The notes beneath the pieces were generated by a model that was given only the letters and a program-made list of their open reading frames with translations, ran no database searches and had not been told where the DNA came from. A program made the translations under genes and the position numbers. Shown here in pieces: positions 6,261 to 7,294 of a stretch of 7,294 nt of DNA (position 1 is its first letter; each line of letters begins with the position of its first letter). Source of the stretch: a bacterium (GTDB lineage Bacteria; 4484-113; JALSIF01); contig JALSIF010000284.1 in NCBI GenBank assembly GCA_026981635.1, positions 1 through 7,294 of the forward strand, given 5' to 3'.

Positions 6261-6620
6261 ATGGCTCGCCGGGGCGATACAAATAGACCTGGTGGTTCCC
6301 ACCCCCGAGAGAGCCGCCTTCCTTCGGGGAGGTGGGTGGCGGGTGCGGTGCTTATGTTTCTGGTTGTAGTGGTTGCTATCTGGGTGGCAACTAGCCGTCC
6401 AGAGATACTAGGTATTCGTCCCAACCCAACCGCTAACTTTGGTGGAAAGTTTGGCGAATTCGTCGGGACCACCCTGGGCATGCCCTACATCGGAGACATG
6501 CGCACCCAGCGCTACTATCGCAACACTCCGGAGAAGAGGAAGGAGATTCCGGAGGACGAGCAGGTCTACTTCAAGAGTCGGGAGGCGGCGGAAAAGCGGG
6601 GCTTCAGGCCCGGCTACTAG
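6261..6620 (+). CDS. Small single-pass membrane protein of unknown function
   Basis: I do not recognise this 119-residue protein as a named family. It starts behind GAGGAG with a 4-base spacer, 44 bp after motB, and is followed by fliL 72 bp on. The N-terminus is short and basic (MARRGDTNRPGG). A membrane helix lies at about 25-43 (WVAGAVLMFLVVVVAIWVA), so the rest is probably periplasmic by the positive-inside rule. The C-terminal 45 residues (YIGDMRTQRYY, then VYFKSREAAEKRGFRPGY) resemble the small Ada-like metal-binding module whose pattern is roughly G-x-x-x-S/T-x-x-Y-H, C, then YF-S-EEA-x-x-G-Y-x-P-C. Every metal-ligand Cys and His is replaced, so it probably does not bind metal that way. 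The position inside a motA-motB-fliL cluster suggests a role near the stator or basal body, but this is inference only. Confidence 0.8.
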   Translation: MARRGDTNRPGGSHPRESRLPSGRWVAGAVLMFLVVVVAIWVATSRPEILGIRPNPTANFGGKFGEFVGTTLGMPYIGDMRTQRYYRNTPEKRKEIPEDEQVYFKSREAAEKRGFRPGY

Positions 6621-6639
6621 GCCAGCCCACTGGGCCAGG

Positions 6640-6668
6640 TTTACGAAGCGGGGCTTTTGGCCGATAAT
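6640..6668 (+). promoter_or_regulatory. Candidate promoter(s) before fliL, sigma-28 type and/or housekeeping type
   Basis: GCCGATAA at 6660-6667 is a perfect match to the sigma-28 (FliA) -10 element. Exactly 15 bases upstream, TTAC (6641-6644) matches TAAA at two of four positions. Overlapping it, TTTACG (6640-6645), a 17-bp spacer and GATAAT (6663-6668) fit a housekeeping promoter at 4/6 and 5/6. Either would start transcription near 6675. The flagellar context favours the sigma-28 reading, but the poor -35 leaves it open. Confidence 0.4.
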
Positions 6669-6692
6669 TTTTTTCAAGGGGGACAGCCAGCC

Positions 6693-7294
6693 ATGCCCGA
6701 GGAAGAAACGGTTGAGGTTGAAGAGGTAGCCCCGAAGAAGGGCCCCAATGTCCTCATCGTGGCCATCGCAGCCGCCCTACTTGCGGTGGTGCTCTCGGTG
6801 GGAGCGATGCTGGTCATCCTGCCCAGGGTGGTAGGCGGCAAGGGCGAGGCGGCCAAGGTGAGGGGGGAAGAGAAGGTGGTGGAGCTGCCTGAGGAGGTGA
6901 TGGTGAGCCTGGAGGAACAGGCCACCTACTACGTCTCGCTGGGGGACTTTCAGGTAAACCTCAAGGATGACTACTTCCTGAAGACCGAGGTTAGTCTGAA
7001 GCTACTGGACTACTCCCGGCTCCACGAGCTGGAGGAGAAGTACAAGACCGAGGGCAAGTCGCGCAAGGCAGAGCTTCCCCCTGAGTACCGCTTCACCTTG
7101 GCAGTTGGGGGAGGGGGCGGGGGCGGGGGTGAGGAGGAAGTCGCTGAACCGCCGGTGGTGCTCATTGTACGCAAAAAGATGCCTGAGATACGGGATCTGG
7201 TGATTGATGTTTTCAATGAGACCACCTCCGATGAGCTGCTCAGCGCAGAGGGCAAGGAGAAGGTTCGGGAGAAGCTTAGAAAGGACATTGATGA
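6693..7294 (+). CDS. fliL: Flagellar basal-body-associated protein FliL (3' end outside window)
   Basis: FliL is an inner-membrane protein whose periplasmic domain surrounds or stabilises the MotAB stator and supports motor torque. The frame is open at the right edge after 200 codons. It starts at ATG 6693, with AAGGGGGA nine bases upstream. The N-terminus is acidic (MPEEETVEVEE), followed by a membrane helix at about 19-43 and a periplasmic domain. Family features are SLGDFQVNLKDDYFLKTEVSLKL (positions 82-104) near the start of the domain, and near the end MPEIRDLVIDVFNETTSDEL (163-182), then AEGKEKVREKLRKDI. The last part is where FliL usually ends, so few codons should be missing. About 50 residues (roughly 109-160) between these blocks appear inserted compared with compact FliLs, including eight glycines at 139-146 and then EEEVAEPP. 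In many bacteria fliM follows fliL, so it is the expected next gene. Confidence 0.9.
   Translation, partial: MPEEETVEVEEVAPKKGPNVLIVAIAAALLAVVLSVGAMLVILPRVVGGKGEAAKVRGEEKVVELPEEVMVSLEEQATYYVSLGDFQVNLKDDYFLKTEVSLKLLDYSRLHELEEKYKTEGKSRKAELPPEYRFTLAVGGGGGGGGEEEVAEPPVVLIVRKKMPEIRDLVIDVFNETTSDELLSAEGKEKVREKLRKDID
7107..7129 (+). repeat. G-quadruplex motif in the fliL coding strand
   Basis: Four runs of exactly five G occupy 7107-7111, 7113-7117, 7119-7123 and 7125-7129, separated by single bases A, C and C. Short loops and long G-runs are the most stable quadruplex arrangement known. In frame it reads as eight Gly codons, four of them GGG. Being on the coding strand, it could fold in the mRNA as well as in the non-template DNA. 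Confidence 0.75.

Noticed and set aside
6621-6674. An intrinsic terminator before fliL using the T7 run at 6668-6674
   Set aside because: The only stems ending near the T-run are about 3 bp (GGC with GCC) or 5 bp with a 20-plus-base loop, which is too weak. The T-run is better explained as the promoter and spacer before the fliL ribosome binding site.

Overview
The window looks like the chromosome of a diderm (two-membrane), flagellated bacterium with moderately high GC content. Two neighbouring genes encode exported beta-barrel porins with an N-terminal SLH (S-layer homology) or SLH-like domain. The better preserved one has the order signal peptide, SLH, coiled coil, barrel. That design (OmpM, SomA and SlpA type) is typical of diderm members of the Terrabacteria, such as Cyanobacteria, Deinococcus-Thermus, Negativicutes, Synergistota, Armatimonadota and Thermotoga relatives. 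I cannot name the phylum from sequence alone. There are no mobile elements, CRISPR arrays, tRNA genes or rRNA genes. The longest stretch without a gene is about 170 bases.

Region 1 (1-2907, minus strand) holds two tandem paralogous porins. The upstream gene (1495-2907) is complete at 470 residues. The downstream gene (1-1373) runs off the left edge after 457 codons and is probably only 50-60 residues short of its C-terminus. Each is preceded by an almost identical 18-bp inverted repeat (16 of 18 bases match) of the form TGTGA-N6-TCACA. This is the operator signature of the CRP branch of the CRP/FNR family, so the two porins are probably controlled by one regulator. At the downstream porin the spacing to a TATAAT box fits a class II activator site.

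Region 2 (2908-4560) is a divergent intergenic region followed by a complete glutamyl-tRNA synthetase gene, gltX. It has no usable ribosome binding site. An extended -10 box (TGCTAGAAT) ends nine bases before the ATG, which suggests a leaderless or nearly leaderless mRNA.

Region 3 (4561-7294, plus strand) is a motility cluster: motA, motB, a 119-residue single-pass membrane protein I do not recognise, and fliL (cut by the right edge after 200 codons). MotA and MotB form the stator that couples ion flow to flagellar rotation, and FliL associates with the stator at the basal body. The motA leader contains competing hairpins and lacks a Shine-Dalgarno sequence. A perfect sigma-28 -10 element (GCCGATAA) lies just before fliL. 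Inside fliL, four runs of exactly five G separated by single bases encode eight consecutive glycines and make a near-ideal G-quadruplex motif.

No clearly new biological system is evident. The most notable points are the twin operators of the SLH porins, the quadruplex motif with its loop expansion in fliL, the small membrane protein between motB and fliL, and the leaderless-type gltX start.
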